Shown: one piece after another, positions 1-10,244 of the stretch
Layout of the letters: every line of letters starts with the position of its first letter
Numbering within the stretch: the stretch's first letter is position 1
Assembly: GCF_900112645.1 (NCBI RefSeq)
Contig: NZ_FOMO01000003.1
Span: forward strand, 434,001 to 498,000
From: Phytopseudomonas straminea
GTDB lineage: Bacteria; Pseudomonadota; Gammaproteobacteria; Pseudomonadales; Pseudomonadaceae
Reading direction: 5' to 3'
DNA: 64,000 nucleotides
Program-made: the position numbers and the translations under genes
The notes under the pieces: generated by a model
What the model saw: only the letters and a program-made list of their open reading frames with translations
Database searches by the model: none
What the model was told of the DNA's origin: nothing

Positions 1-392
1 ACGCGGGTCAGGGCTTCGTCGATGGCCCTGGCGTAATGCTTCGACAGGCCGAGAAAGGCAGGTCGGCGCTGGCACATGGCGGCCATGAAGTCGTCGACGG
101 TCATCGGCAGGCCGCGGTCGAACTCCAATGCCTGGGGCACGTAGCCGATGATGCCGACCTCGCCCTGCCAGGCCAGGCTGAGCGTGCCCTGGTGGGGCAT
201 CTGGCCGAGCAGGGTCTTGATCAGCGAACTCTTGCCGCCACCGTTGGGGCCGACCAGCGCATGCACGCTGCCCGGGCGCACCTTGAAGCTGACGTTGTCG
301 AGGATCTGGGTGCGCCCCAGCACCAGGCTGACCTGCTGGAAGTCGAGGGTCGGGCCGATGGCCGCCACGCTCAGGTTCTCGGCTGCGGTCAT
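1..392 (-). CDS. fpvD: Metal/siderophore ABC transporter ATP-binding protein, 3' part outside window (FpvD-like)
   Basis: Partial: only the first 130 codons are inside the window and the gene runs off the left edge. The translation has a Walker A P-loop (GPNGGGKSS, residues 48-56) and a Q-loop (GYVPQ, 83-87), so it is an ABC transporter ATPase of the metal-type group. Its ATG overlaps the stop of the upstream binding-protein gene by 4 bp (ATGA), showing translational coupling. Gene order upstream (PepSY reductase, three small membrane or periplasmic proteins, binding protein) matches fpvGHJKC-D of P. aeruginosa, where FpvCDEF takes part in iron release from pyroverdine-type siderophore in the periplasm. 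The fpv name rests on synteny; a zinc or manganese importer ATPase is the alternative from this sequence alone. Confidence 0.8.
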   Translation of the reverse strand, partial: MTAAENLSVAAIGPTLDFQQVSLVLGRTQILDNVSFKVRPGSVHALVGPNGGGKSSLIKTLLGQMPHQGTLSLAWQGEVGIIGYVPQALEFDRGLPMTVDDFMAAMCQRRPAFLGLSKHYARAIDEALTR

Positions 393-1315
393 TGGCCGGC
401 GTCCTGGATGGCGCGCACCACGGTGTTCATGTTGTTGGCCATTTCCTTCTCGTACTTCTCGGCGCTGTATTCACCGTAGGAAATGTGCGACAGCGGGTAG
501 AGCTTGACGCCCGACTCGCGCTGGATGGTTTCAACGTAGGTGGACGGGAAATCCAGCTCGGAGAAGATCACCTTGACGTCCAGCTCGCGCAATTGGTCGA
601 TGGTCTTCTTCAACTGGCTCGGGCTCGGCTCGATACCGTGGGCCGGTTCCACCACCGCGGTGACTTCCAGGCCGAACTCGCGCAGCAGGTAATCGTAGGC
701 CGCATGCACGGTGGCCACGCGCAGGTCGGCGTTTGGCGCTTCGGTGAGCTGGGCGAGGGCATCGGCGCGCAGCTTGCGCAGGCGCTTGCCATAGGCGCGG
801 GCATTCTGGGTGTAGGTCTTGGCGTTGTCCGGGTCGAGCTTGCCGAGTTCGCGGGCGATGTTGTTGACCTGGGCGATCGAGGCGCTGATCGACAGGAAGG
901 TGTGCGGGTTGACCACCTTGCCGGCGCCACGAGCAGCGATGCCGGTGGCGGCCAGCAGCGGCACGTTGGCATTGGCCTCGATCACTTCGATATCCGGCTT
1001 CTCGCTGGCGGCGATCATGCGGTCGGCGAAGTCGTCATGGCCAACGCCGTTGAGCACCACCACGTCCAGCGAGCCGATACGCTTGATGTCCTCGGCCCGC
1101 GGCTCGTAGGCGTGGGGGTTGAAGCCGGCCGGAATCAGCGGCACCACCTCGGCCTTGTCGCCGACGATGTTGCTCACGTAGCTGTAGTAGGGGTGCAGGG
1201 TGATGCCGATGCGCAGCTTGGCATCGGCCGCGCTGGCAGCGCCGAGCAGCAGCAGGGCGCCGATGCTCAGGCGTGATAACAGAGGGCGTGCGCGGAAAAG
1301 GCGGGAAATGGGCAT
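389..1315 (-). CDS. fpvC: Periplasmic metal/siderophore-binding protein of the ZnuA/TroA family (FpvC-like)
   Basis: A 308-residue solute-binding protein. The start at 1315 was chosen because it is followed by a good signal peptide (residues 1-32, ending ASAADA) while the open frame further upstream lacks secretion features. The mature protein has family metal-ligand histidine contexts: LHPYY (H41), NPHAYEP, GVGHDDF and NPHTFLS. The family normally delivers Zn or Mn to an ABC permease; in P. aeruginosa the homologue in this gene order, FpvC, binds iron and ferri-pyoverdine in the periplasm. It lies 35 bp after the DUF6162-like gene and overlaps the ATPase gene by 4 bp. Family assignment is firm; substrate is inferred from context. 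Confidence 0.85.
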   Translation of the reverse strand: MPISRLFRARPLLSRLSIGALLLLGAASAADAKLRIGITLHPYYSYVSNIVGDKAEVVPLIPAGFNPHAYEPRAEDIKRIGSLDVVVLNGVGHDDFADRMIAASEKPDIEVIEANANVPLLAATGIAARGAGKVVNPHTFLSISASIAQVNNIARELGKLDPDNAKTYTQNARAYGKRLRKLRADALAQLTEAPNADLRVATVHAAYDYLLREFGLEVTAVVEPAHGIEPSPSQLKKTIDQLRELDVKVIFSELDFPSTYVETIQRESGVKLYPLSHISYGEYSAEKYEKEMANNMNTVVRAIQDAGQ

Positions 1316-1350
1316 GGGCGGGCGGTCTTCTGTCGGATGAGTCGGAGGTG

Positions 1351-1917
1351 TCAGTGGCGATGTTGCCGGGTCACACCTGCGTCGTACTGGGAGGCGATCT
1401 GCTGCCAGCCGGCAGCGATCAGGGCCGGCGCATCGAGGCTGGCGGGCGCGCTGGCGGTGTTGCGATTGAGCCACACGTCGGCCTGCTCTCCTTCGGCGTC
1501 GAGGCGCATGAGCAGGGAGCCGGCGACGTCCAGCGCCTGGCTGGCACCGAAGTAGGCGGCCTCGTCACCGGGCAGCAAGTGCCACTGATGGCTGCCGCGG
1601 CTGGTGGCGCTGGCGTCGCTTACGAACGGCGGGAAGCCTTCGTCGGCCAGCTCGGCGGGGCTCAGCAGGGGCTGCTCTTCGTCGCGGCGAATGCGGATTT
1701 CGTCGGCGGCCACGCGCAGGTCGGCATAGATGCCCTGTTCGGCGGCAGTCAGGTCGCGGCGGGCATCGATCTGGTGACTGGCGATGGCGGTTTCGCTGTC
1801 CGTTTCGCCATGCCAGGCGACCACCGAGCCGGCCACCAGCACGATGACCAGGCACAGGACGAGCACGTAGAGGGTTTCATGACCGGCACCGGCGGGGCGT
1901 ACGATCTGAACCGTCAT
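1351..1917 (-). CDS. fpvK: Single-pass membrane protein of the siderophore-iron operon (DUF6162-like, FpvK-like)
   Basis: A 188-residue protein with one N-terminal hydrophobic helix (about residues 13-34) and a mainly polar periplasmic domain ending in a His-containing tail (QHRH). No catalytic motif is visible. It sits between the small periplasmic protein and the metal-binding protein, overlapping the former by 4 bp (ATGA), which is the position of fpvK in the fpvGHJKCDEF operon of P. aeruginosa. It presumably docks with the membrane reductase/ABC machinery that frees iron from a siderophore. Assignment is by position plus topology; I do not see sequence features that define its chemistry. 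Confidence 0.65.
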   Translation of the reverse strand: MTVQIVRPAGAGHETLYVLVLCLVIVLVAGSVVAWHGETDSETAIASHQIDARRDLTAAEQGIYADLRVAADEIRIRRDEEQPLLSPAELADEGFPPFVSDASATSRGSHQWHLLPGDEAAYFGASQALDVAGSLLMRLDAEGEQADVWLNRNTASAPASLDAPALIAAGWQQIASQYDAGVTRQHRH

Positions 1918-2240
1918 GGAGTCTCGATTTCCGTGTGATCGATTTCGACGATATGACCGGGGCCGGCGTCGAACAGCACGTAGAACTCGCCTTCGGGTTT
2001 CTTGAAGGTCAGGGTCGAGTCGTCGGCCAGTTTGCCGGGCACCAGGATGCTCTCGTCATAGCCGATCACATCCAGGGTCACGCCGGCAGCGCCGCTGCCA
2101 TCGGAGAAACCGCCGGTGCAGCGGATGTTCTCGGCATCGACTTCCTCGCACTGGCACATGGGGTTGTGAGCCAGGGCCAGGCCGCTCAGCGACAGCAGGG
2201 CGATACCTGCGACGCTGCGCAGGACGTTGGGCTTGATCAT
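1914..2240 (-). CDS. fpvJ: Small secreted protein of the siderophore-iron operon (FpvJ-like)
   Basis: A 108-residue secreted protein. The ATG at 2240 overlaps the stop of the upstream gene (ATGA) and starts a clear signal peptide (residues 1-24, ending LALA before HNPMCQC). The mature N-terminus carries a CQC pair and further Cys at the RCTGG segment; the rest looks like a small beta-sandwich (IVEIDHTEIE near the end). The position matches fpvJ, third gene of the P. aeruginosa fpvGHJK group. Function is not known from sequence; a metal- or thiol-handling periplasmic role is inference. Confidence 0.65.
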   Translation of the reverse strand: MIKPNVLRSVAGIALLSLSGLALAHNPMCQCEEVDAENIRCTGGFSDGSGAAGVTLDVIGYDESILVPGKLADDSTLTFKKPEGEFYVLFDAGPGHIVEIDHTEIETP

Positions 2241-2782
2241 GGTTTGCCTCCTTGTTGTTTCTGCAGCCACGCGACGGTGGATGGGGATGCCTGTTCGAGC
2301 GGTACGGCGGCCTGATGCACGGAGCCGTCCCAGCCCTCCATGGTGATCCACAGCTCGGCGTCGGGCTTGGTGCGGTTCGGCAACGGCACGGTGGCGCCCA
2401 TGCGGTAGGCGCTACCGAAGAAGATGCCGCCGGCGGCGCGCAGGCTGCGGGGCTTGCCGATGCGCAGGTAGGTGGCCTTGACCTGGCCGATGCATTCCTT
2501 GCACAGCGCACCGGTGAAGGTCTTCATGTAACCGGCCGGGCCGTCGAGTTCCGGTGGCGCGGCGCGAAATTCCGCCAGGGTGATCGACCAGGGGCCGACC
2601 GGGAATTCACCTACCGTGCGCTCGCCCAGGCCGCTGGTGCCGCGAAACAGCGCGACGTCGGCGAAGTACTTGGGCATGAACCCCAACGGGATGAGCACCA
2701 GCAGGATGTTGATGTGGAAGCGCCACTTGTACCAGAAGCGGCTCAGTGGCGAAGCGGGTTGTGCTGCCATGGCCTTGCTCAT
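2237..2782 (-). CDS. fpvH: Membrane-anchored protein next to the PepSY reductase (FpvH-like)
   Basis: A 181-residue protein with one N-terminal membrane helix (about residues 23-45) and a periplasmic domain containing a CKEC thiol pair (residues 94-97) typical of redox-active or metal-binding sites. It overlaps both neighbours by 4 bp, so it is made in step with the PepSY membrane protein upstream. In P. aeruginosa FpvH is needed with FpvG for reductive iron release from pyoverdine. Genome pipelines may call homologues 'thiamine pyrophosphate-binding', a label not supported by anything I can see here. Confidence 0.7.
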   Translation of the reverse strand: MSKAMAAQPASPLSRFWYKWRFHINILLVLIPLGFMPKYFADVALFRGTSGLGERTVGEFPVGPWSITLAEFRAAPPELDGPAGYMKTFTGALCKECIGQVKATYLRIGKPRSLRAAGGIFFGSAYRMGATVPLPNRTKPDAELWITMEGWDGSVHQAAVPLEQASPSTVAWLQKQQGGKP

Positions 2783-3966
2783 GCCTGAACCTCCCCGTTG
2801 TCGCTTGCGGTTTGCGGCTCACGCACCCGCGCCGGGCGCTTGATCACCTTGGCGGTGGCCTGGGCGGTGCGCTTGGTCCAGATCAGCAGACCGCTGAGCA
2901 CCATCATGCTCAGCATCAGGCCGAAGAAGAACCAGATCATCTTCACCCACAGGCCGCCGAAGTCGCCGGTGTGCAGCGGGCGCATGGATTCGGTGACGAA
3001 CTCCAGCTTGGAGCGATCCTCGAGCAGGCGCTGCTGGGCCACTTCGCCGGTGTAGGGGTTGATCGAGGCGCTCTGCATCATCAGCGGGTACCAGCCGCGC
3101 CCGCCGACGGAGATATGGTCATAGGCGTTGCTGGGCAGGCGGGTGAAGCTGACGTCCAGGCTCGGCACCTTGCCGATGGCGATGCGCGCCGCTTCGTCCA
3201 CGTCGAGCATCGGGATCGGCTCGCCGGGGCGCACGTTCGGCACGTCCTCGCGGGCCACCACGGCGGGCACGCCTTCGGTGGAGATGGAAATCTGATTGTC
3301 GAACAAGATCGCCTGGATCAGGAACCAGATGCCGGTGATCGACACCACGGCGATGAACCAGATCGACCAGATGCCGCTCAGGCGGTGGAAGTCGCCCCAG
3401 AAGATCCGCGCGCCCTGGTTGAAACGCAGGCGCGGCTTGAAGAAGCCCTTCCAGAATTTCTTGTAGACCACGAGGCCCGTGATCAGCGACAGCAGCATGG
3501 GGATGCCCATCATCGACACCAGGTACCAGCCCCAGCTGAAACCGTTGGTGAAGGGCACCAGCCACCAGCCGTGCAGGGCGCGGGTGAACTGGCGGAAGTC
3601 GAACTCGGGGCTCACGCCCTGAATGGCGCCGGTGTAGGGGTTGACGTAGATGGTCGGGTTGCTGCCGTCCGGGTAGCTGACCCGCGCGGTGAGGGCGAAG
3701 TGCGATTCGTCAGGGCGGGCGATGGACTGCACCACCAGCTCCGGCTGGGCCTTCTTGATTTCGGCCAGCACCTGGCCGAAGGTCAGCAGCTCGGCGTCGT
3801 CCGAGGGTTTGCTGGCGCGTACGTCGGGGTTGGCCAACCAGACGATTTCCTGGCTGACCACCGCCAGGGTACCGGTGACGCAGACGATCAGCACGAAGAA
3901 CCAGATCGGCAGAGCGAGCCAGCTGTGCACCAGGAACCAGATTTTTGAACGCGACTTCTTGGACAT
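2779..3966 (-). CDS. fpvG: PepSY-associated transmembrane iron reductase (FpvG-like)
   Basis: A 395-residue inner membrane protein of the PepSY_TM family. Four hydrophobic helices are visible (about 10-36, 145-168, 195-220 and 342-368) with histidines in or next to them (H14 in LVHSWL, H132 in LHGWW, H194 in FHRLSGIW), the arrangement expected of haem-carrying membrane reductases. PepSY-like periplasmic stretches lie between helices (about 40-120 and 225-330). It is the first gene of the minus-strand operon; FpvG of P. aeruginosa is the reductase that removes iron from pyoverdine. No receptor or siderophore synthesis gene is in the window, so the siderophore served is unknown. Confidence 0.8.
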   Translation of the reverse strand: MSKKSRSKIWFLVHSWLALPIWFFVLIVCVTGTLAVVSQEIVWLANPDVRASKPSDDAELLTFGQVLAEIKKAQPELVVQSIARPDESHFALTARVSYPDGSNPTIYVNPYTGAIQGVSPEFDFRQFTRALHGWWLVPFTNGFSWGWYLVSMMGIPMLLSLITGLVVYKKFWKGFFKPRLRFNQGARIFWGDFHRLSGIWSIWFIAVVSITGIWFLIQAILFDNQISISTEGVPAVVAREDVPNVRPGEPIPMLDVDEAARIAIGKVPSLDVSFTRLPSNAYDHISVGGRGWYPLMMQSASINPYTGEVAQQRLLEDRSKLEFVTESMRPLHTGDFGGLWVKMIWFFFGLMLSMMVLSGLLIWTKRTAQATAKVIKRPARVREPQTASDNGEVQA

Positions 3967-4142
3967 GAATATCAGTCTTGTCTGTGCGCCGCCGCCACTA
4001 GCATGGCAGGGCGATTTTGGTACGAACGACGCCTCGCCAACCGGTCGGCAGCGAGGCGTGTTAACCGACGACTGCGGCCAATGGCACGCACCCAGCGGTC
4101 AGTTACTTGTTAAGACGGATGAGAAGCCTAAAACCCGCAGCT

Positions 4143-4161
4143 GCAAATGAAAATAGTTATT
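4143..4161. promoter_or_regulatory. Possible Fur box upstream of the fpvG operon
   Basis: The 19-mer here matches the classic Fur consensus at 13 of 19 positions by eye and contains the palindrome AAAATA-GT-TATTTT (4150-4163). It lies about 180 bp upstream of the fpvG start and overlaps the last codons of the convergent-side AraC gene. Iron repression would fit the operon's role. The distance is larger than usual, so this is tentative. Confidence 0.35.
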
Positions 4162-5221
4162 TTATAGATTCGGATGTGCTGTTGCCGGTTTGCCGATAGA
4201 CGCGGCGCATTTCCCCGGGCGTTTGTTGGAGCCAGCGCTTGAAGGCGCGCTGGAAGGCTTCGGCAGAAGCGAAGCCGAGCAGATAGGCGATTTCCCCGAA
4301 CGACAGCTCGGTGTCGCGCACATAGGCAACGGCCAGATCACGCCGGGTTTCATTGATGATCGTGCTGAAACGCGTGCCTTCTTCGGCCAATCGGCGACGT
4401 AACGTCCAGCTCGGCAATTGCAGCTGACGGGCGATATCGTCCATGTCCGGCTCACGGCCATGTAGGCGCGGACCGATCAATTGAATGACCCGATCACGCA
4501 TGCTTTTCGGCTGGGTCAGGCGCTCGAGCGCCTGCTCACAAAGTTGTAACAATTCATTCCATGTGCCGGGGCAATGAACGGGATTGCGCAGATTGAGCGC
4601 TTTCTGGTCGAGCCGCAGGCCATTGAAGTCGGCTTCGAAGAGAGGAGGGCAGCCAAACTCCAGCGGATAGCGCTCGGCGTACTCCGGTGCGCTGAATTCC
4701 AGCTGCAGCGCCTGGGCGGTCAGTGGCGTGCGCACCAACGTGCCCAGTTGCTGTAGCCAGGCGGCTAGCACGGTGTCGACGACAAAGCGGTTGTAGGCGT
4801 TATAGGGGCCGATGGAGTGAAAGCGCAGCCAGGCGCCGCTGCTGTCTTCCTGCAGGCTGGAGCGGCCCCGGTAGTTGGAGGCATAGAGCGCCTCGAAACG
4901 GATCAGCGTGCGGGCCGCCTCACGTACGGTAGGCGCCTGGGCTGCGGCGATACCGGCCAGCCCCAGGCGATGCAGGTAGGCAAAGCGGCCCATCACCAAG
5001 CCCAGGGCCGGCTCACCAGTCAGCACGACGGCGGCATGGCCCAGATGCATATAGCGGGGAATCGATAGCCGCGCCCGCGGTTCGGCCAGCCGCGCGGCGT
5101 CGAAACCGTAGTGCTCGAGCAGTGGTTGCGCGGCGTGGCCAAGGTGCTCGATGGCATCGGCCAGGCTGTGCAGGTAGCCAACGGAGAGATCGCCCAGGCG
5201 AATGGCGGCAGGTTTCATCAA
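4157..5221 (-). CDS. AraC-family transcriptional regulator with arabinose-binding-like N-terminal domain
   Basis: A 354-residue regulator of the OruR/ArgR-like class: an N-terminal effector domain (about residues 20-210) and a C-terminal double helix-turn-helix (about 245-340; segments LPSWTLRRRLAEEGTRF and SFGEIAYLLGFASAEAFQRAFKRW are the two recognition regions, with the usual PGEMRR near the end). It is transcribed divergently from fadH with 194 bp between starts, so it probably controls fadH and itself. A 21-bp-phased direct repeat in the intergenic region (5293-5320) is a plausible operator. Two adjacent ATGs at the start make the exact first residue uncertain by one. Confidence 0.85.
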   Translation of the reverse strand: MMKPAAIRLGDLSVGYLHSLADAIEHLGHAAQPLLEHYGFDAARLAEPRARLSIPRYMHLGHAAVVLTGEPALGLVMGRFAYLHRLGLAGIAAAQAPTVREAARTLIRFEALYASNYRGRSSLQEDSSGAWLRFHSIGPYNAYNRFVVDTVLAAWLQQLGTLVRTPLTAQALQLEFSAPEYAERYPLEFGCPPLFEADFNGLRLDQKALNLRNPVHCPGTWNELLQLCEQALERLTQPKSMRDRVIQLIGPRLHGREPDMDDIARQLQLPSWTLRRRLAEEGTRFSTIINETRRDLAVAYVRDTELSFGEIAYLLGFASAEAFQRAFKRWLQQTPGEMRRVYRQTGNSTSESIK

Positions 5222-5292
5222 AGTAAGGCGTTGGAGGAGATGCGCCAGCGTAGCCTGGTCGCCGGCGGGCTGCCAGCGGCGCTGTTATACAT

Positions 5293-5320
5293 GATCATTA
5301 ATTTGTTATTTACGATCATT
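5293..5320. promoter_or_regulatory. Direct repeat GATCATT x2, possible AraC-type operator
   Basis: GATCATT occurs at 5293-5299 and again at 5314-5320, a 21-bp phase equal to two helical turns. AraC-family activators commonly bind directly repeated half-sites with this phase. It lies between the divergent AraC gene and fadH in an AT-rich patch (TTAATTTGTTATTTA) that would suit a promoter. Confidence 0.4.
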
Positions 5321-5322
5321 GA

Positions 5323-7443
<2,121 letters not shown>

Positions 7444-7446
<3 letters not shown>

Positions 7447-7666
7447 GAACCTGTTCGCGGTCTTGTTGGGCGACATTAAACAGGCTGCTGCAAGGCCGAA
7501 ACGGTCGTTGAGCATGTAGGAGGGGCGTTAGCCCCGAGCTATATTGGTGTGCGCAAAGAGCTCGCGGCTAAAGCCGCTCCTACGAAAGTATTCCGCACAT
7601 TGGTCGCTCCCGCCACTTTGCAATCAAAGCGCTGCAGCCGAGCTGAACGATCGTGAACAGGCTCTA
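7444..7666. mobile_element. MITE-like palindromic element starting on the fadH stop codon, carrying a REP pair
   Basis: Imperfect terminal inverted repeats: left 7444-7463 (TAGGAACCTGTTCGCGGTCT) and right about 7647-7666, whose complement reads TTAGAGCCTGTTCACGATCG (14 of 20 match). The left end is the TAG stop of fadH; the right end is flanked by TAA. The ends match those of the element at 47592. No coding capacity is seen. The interior holds a REP pair. The downstream part of the gap (7667-7842) has only promoter-like sequence for the next gene. Confidence 0.5.
7516..7584. repeat. Pair of inverted REP sequences
   Basis: Two Pseudomonas-type REP hairpins in opposite orientation: 7516-7540 (GGGGCGTTAGCCCCG core) and 7559-7584 (CGCGGCTAAAGCCGC core followed by TCCTACG). 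A pair with the same architecture is at 28927-28998. Such pairs are extragenic and often mobilised by REP-associated transposases. Confidence 0.75.
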
Positions 7667-7842
7667 ATTTGCACTTTCGGTCGATCTCCACCGAACCGGT
7701 CACAGTTCGGTCGTACCGTTCGTCCTGTGGCCGAGTGACTGCCAACCGGGTCACACAGCCTGTCACAGGTTCTCGCCTAGACTTGCCTGGCTGCCGCTCT
7801 ATTGCGGCGGCTCGAAACCGTCATTAGCTGTGGAGAACATCG

Positions 7843-9129
7843 ATGAGCAAGCCGCAACTGATCGAGGCCGTGATGTTCTTCGCCCCGGACGGCAGCATCG
7901 GCAAGCAGATGTTCTACACCGAGTTCGAGACCCTGCTCGATGGCCTGGTGAAGATGCCGACCTTGGCCGACGAGCAGGTGCGCGCGGTCTACGTGGTGAT
8001 CAGCGGTCGCCTGCAGATTCGCTCGGCAGTGTTCTTCTATCTGGATTTCGACGAACACGGCGCACCTGACGCCGGATGGAACATTCCCCTGCAGCAGATG
8101 GCCGAGCGTGCCGGCCGTGGCCCTGACCTGGGCGGCGGGCCAATACGCCTGGCCTGCCGCAGCCAGTGCCCGGTGTCCTGGCACCAGATGCACCTCTGGG
8201 ACCCGAGCCTGGTGCCTGGCAATAACGATCTGGCCACCCTGCGCGACACGGTACGCGCCAACAGCCTCGGCATTGTGCTGCAGGAAGAGGAAGCCGCGGC
8301 CGTGACGCCGGAACGCCTGCAGGTGGCGTCCGAGGATCAGTGGTACGCCGTCGATCCCGCCCGCGACATGGCCGAAAAACTGGCCGAGCGGCTCTCCCAC
8401 GATTACCGGCAAAAGGCCGCGCAACTGGTTCGCCAGCAACGTGAGCGGCTATCGGCCCTGGCCACCGAACACCAGGCCGAGCTGGCCCGCGCGACCGCCC
8501 GCAGCGAAGCGCAACTGGCCGAGCTGCAGGGGCAGATGCAGGCACTGCGTCAAGCGTTGCGCCAGCAGGAAGGGCTCAACCAGAACCTCAAGGCTCAGCT
8601 GGCCGAGCAGCTGGAAGTGCAGCAGAGCGAACGCGAGGAGATGGCGGTGCGGGTGCGCGCCGCCGAGCGTCACGCCCGCACCGAGCGGGAGATTCTGCGT
8701 GAGCAGTTCGACGAGGAACTGCGCGCCCGCATTCTGGCCACCCAGGCCGTTGCCGAGGAACAAGCGCGCCGCCGTGAGAGCGAAGCCGCCCAGCGCGGCG
8801 CCAGTCAGGTGCTCGAGCGCCTGGCCGCCCAGGGCGTGGTGTTCGTGGTCTTCCACCCTGGTGCCGGGCACCTGACCGTGCCGCTGCAGGATGTCGACCG
8901 CTACCTGGCCAGCCCGCTGGCTTATGCCGCGAGCAAATGTTTCGTGCCGGAAAGCCAGTATCGCCAGTGGCTGGAGCACTACCAGCGCCCGCGCTGCGAA
9001 GGTTTGCAAAGCAATGGTGAACGTTGCGGTGCGGCCCTCGAACGGGTCGAGACGCCCGGGCGTTTTGTCGCCGGTGACTCCAACTGCTGCATGCTGCATA
9101 AGAGCGCGCTGCTGCGCACCGTGGGTTAA
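7843..9129 (+). CDS. Coiled-coil protein with a C-terminal Cys/His cluster, function unknown
   Basis: A 428-residue soluble protein preceded by a good ribosome site (GGAGAA 8 bp before the ATG). The first ~170 residues look globular; residues about 180-340 are a long coiled coil rich in Glu, Gln, Arg and Ala (repeated QLAELQGQMQAL-like heptads); the last ~60 residues form a small domain with Cys at RCEG, ERCG and NCCMLHK, a pattern suggesting one bound zinc. I do not recognise a named family with certainty, although an orthologue sits beside fadH in other pseudomonads and some are labelled DNA repair protein. Its TAA stop is inside the left inverted repeat of the element that follows. Confidence 0.8.
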   Translation: MSKPQLIEAVMFFAPDGSIGKQMFYTEFETLLDGLVKMPTLADEQVRAVYVVISGRLQIRSAVFFYLDFDEHGAPDAGWNIPLQQMAERAGRGPDLGGGPIRLACRSQCPVSWHQMHLWDPSLVPGNNDLATLRDTVRANSLGIVLQEEEAAAVTPERLQVASEDQWYAVDPARDMAEKLAERLSHDYRQKAAQLVRQQRERLSALATEHQAELARATARSEAQLAELQGQMQALRQALRQQEGLNQNLKAQLAEQLEVQQSEREEMAVRVRAAERHARTEREILREQFDEELRARILATQAVAEEQARRRESEAAQRGASQVLERLAAQGVVFVVFHPGAGHLTVPLQDVDRYLASPLAYAASKCFVPESQYRQWLEHYQRPRCEGLQSNGERCGAALERVETPGRFVAGDSNCCMLHKSALLRTVG

Positions 9130-9273
9130 CAGGCCGTTGAAGAACTACCTACGTTGCCATTGCTGCGTTAAAAACCGCCTCAAAATGCTCATGTACAACT
9201 CGTACACTCCGCTTTTTTGGCGGTTTTTTCCTTGCACTGGCTGCCTCGCCTACGTTTTTCAACGGCCTGTTAA
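9126..9273. mobile_element. MITE-like palindromic element with perfect 16-bp terminal inverted repeats
   Basis: Left end TTAACAGGCCGTTGAA (9126-9141) and right end TTCAACGGCCTGTTAA (9258-9273) are perfect reverse complements. The 148-bp element starts on the TAA stop of the upstream gene and ends just before the next gene's leader. Its centre (9184-9209) matches the centre of the 47592 element at 23 of 26 positions. No ORF of its own is evident; it could fold into a long cruciform or act as a terminator. Confidence 0.7.
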
Positions 9274-9302
9274 ACTAGCGGCCTTTTCCGGGCCGCTTCT
9301 TC

Positions 9303-10244
9303 ATGACCTCGATTCCACGCTCCGCCATCAGCGCCTGGCATCCCCAGGCGCCGCTGCAGCGCCTGCATTTCGACTGGCTGGCAGGCGTCGAGCTGGCGGT
9401 GCTGCGTCTGGATCTGATCGATCCGCTAGTCAGCGGTAACAAGTGGTTCAAGCTCGCGCCCCATCTGCGCCTTGCCGCTGAGCAGGGCGCCGGCGGCATC
9501 ATCAGTCTCGGCGGTGCCCACTCCAATCATCTGCATGCACTGGCGGCCGCTGGGCAGCGCTTTTCGTTCCCCACGGTCGGCCTGCTGCGCGGTCATCCGC
9601 AAGACACGCCTACTGCTCAGGATTTGCAGCGTTTCGGCATGCAGCTGCACTGGCTGGGCTATGGCGGCTATCGCGAGCGGCATCGGGCCAATTTCTGGGA
9701 ACCCTGGCAGGCGCGCTATCCAGGCTGTATGCCGGTGCCCGAGGGCGGTGGAGGGTTGCCCGGTGCGCTGGGCTGTGCGGATTTGCCCAGCATGGTGGCT
9801 GCGCAATTGCCGGCGCTGGGTTGGGACGACTATCACGGCTTGTGGCTTGCGGCGGGGACCGGCACCACCCTGGCCGGGCTGGTGATTGGCGAAGGCGGGC
9901 AGCGCACCGTGCACGGCGCCCTGGCGGTGCCGCTGGACCATGGCGTCCCCGAACAGGTGCGTGCGCTACTGACCGAGGCGGGGTGCGACGACATCGGATA
10001 CCAGTTGCTGGACGCTTGCCGCGGCGGCTTCGCGCGTCAGGATGCCGAGTTGCTGGCCTTTATGGCGCAGTGCGAGGTGCAGAGCGGCTTGCCGCTGGAG
10101 CCGCTATACACCGCCAAGGCGCTCCTGGCCTTGCGTGACGCCATTGGGCGAGGCGACATCAGGGCAGGCAGGCGACTGATTTTCGTGCACACCGGCGGCC
10201 TGCAGGGCCGTCGCGCCGCTCTCATGGCAGATTCAGCGCGCTGA
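9303..10244 (+). CDS. PLP-dependent D-cysteine desulfhydrase / ACC deaminase family protein
   Basis: A 313-residue fold-type II PLP enzyme. The PLP-lysine motif SGNKWFKL is at residues 44-51 (K47 the likely Schiff-base lysine), followed by GGAHSNHLHALAAAG (70-84), which binds the carboxylate, and a glycine-rich phosphate-binding loop AAGTGTTLAG (about 184-193). The family includes ACC deaminase and D-cysteine desulfhydrase; the true substrate cannot be told from the sequence, and many pseudomonad copies at this locus are not ACC deaminases. Its 3' end overlaps the convergent DUF1853 gene by 12 bp. Confidence 0.85.
   Translation: MTSIPRSAISAWHPQAPLQRLHFDWLAGVELAVLRLDLIDPLVSGNKWFKLAPHLRLAAEQGAGGIISLGGAHSNHLHALAAAGQRFSFPTVGLLRGHPQDTPTAQDLQRFGMQLHWLGYGGYRERHRANFWEPWQARYPGCMPVPEGGGGLPGALGCADLPSMVAAQLPALGWDDYHGLWLAAGTGTTLAGLVIGEGGQRTVHGALAVPLDHGVPEQVRALLTEAGCDDIGYQLLDACRGGFARQDAELLAFMAQCEVQSGLPLEPLYTAKALLALRDAIGRGDIRAGRRLIFVHTGGLQGRRAALMADSAR

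Noticed and set aside
10233..10244. 12-bp overlap of convergent gene ends considered as a frameshift artefact
   Set aside because: Both reading frames are intact with normal family C-termini; short convergent overlaps are common.
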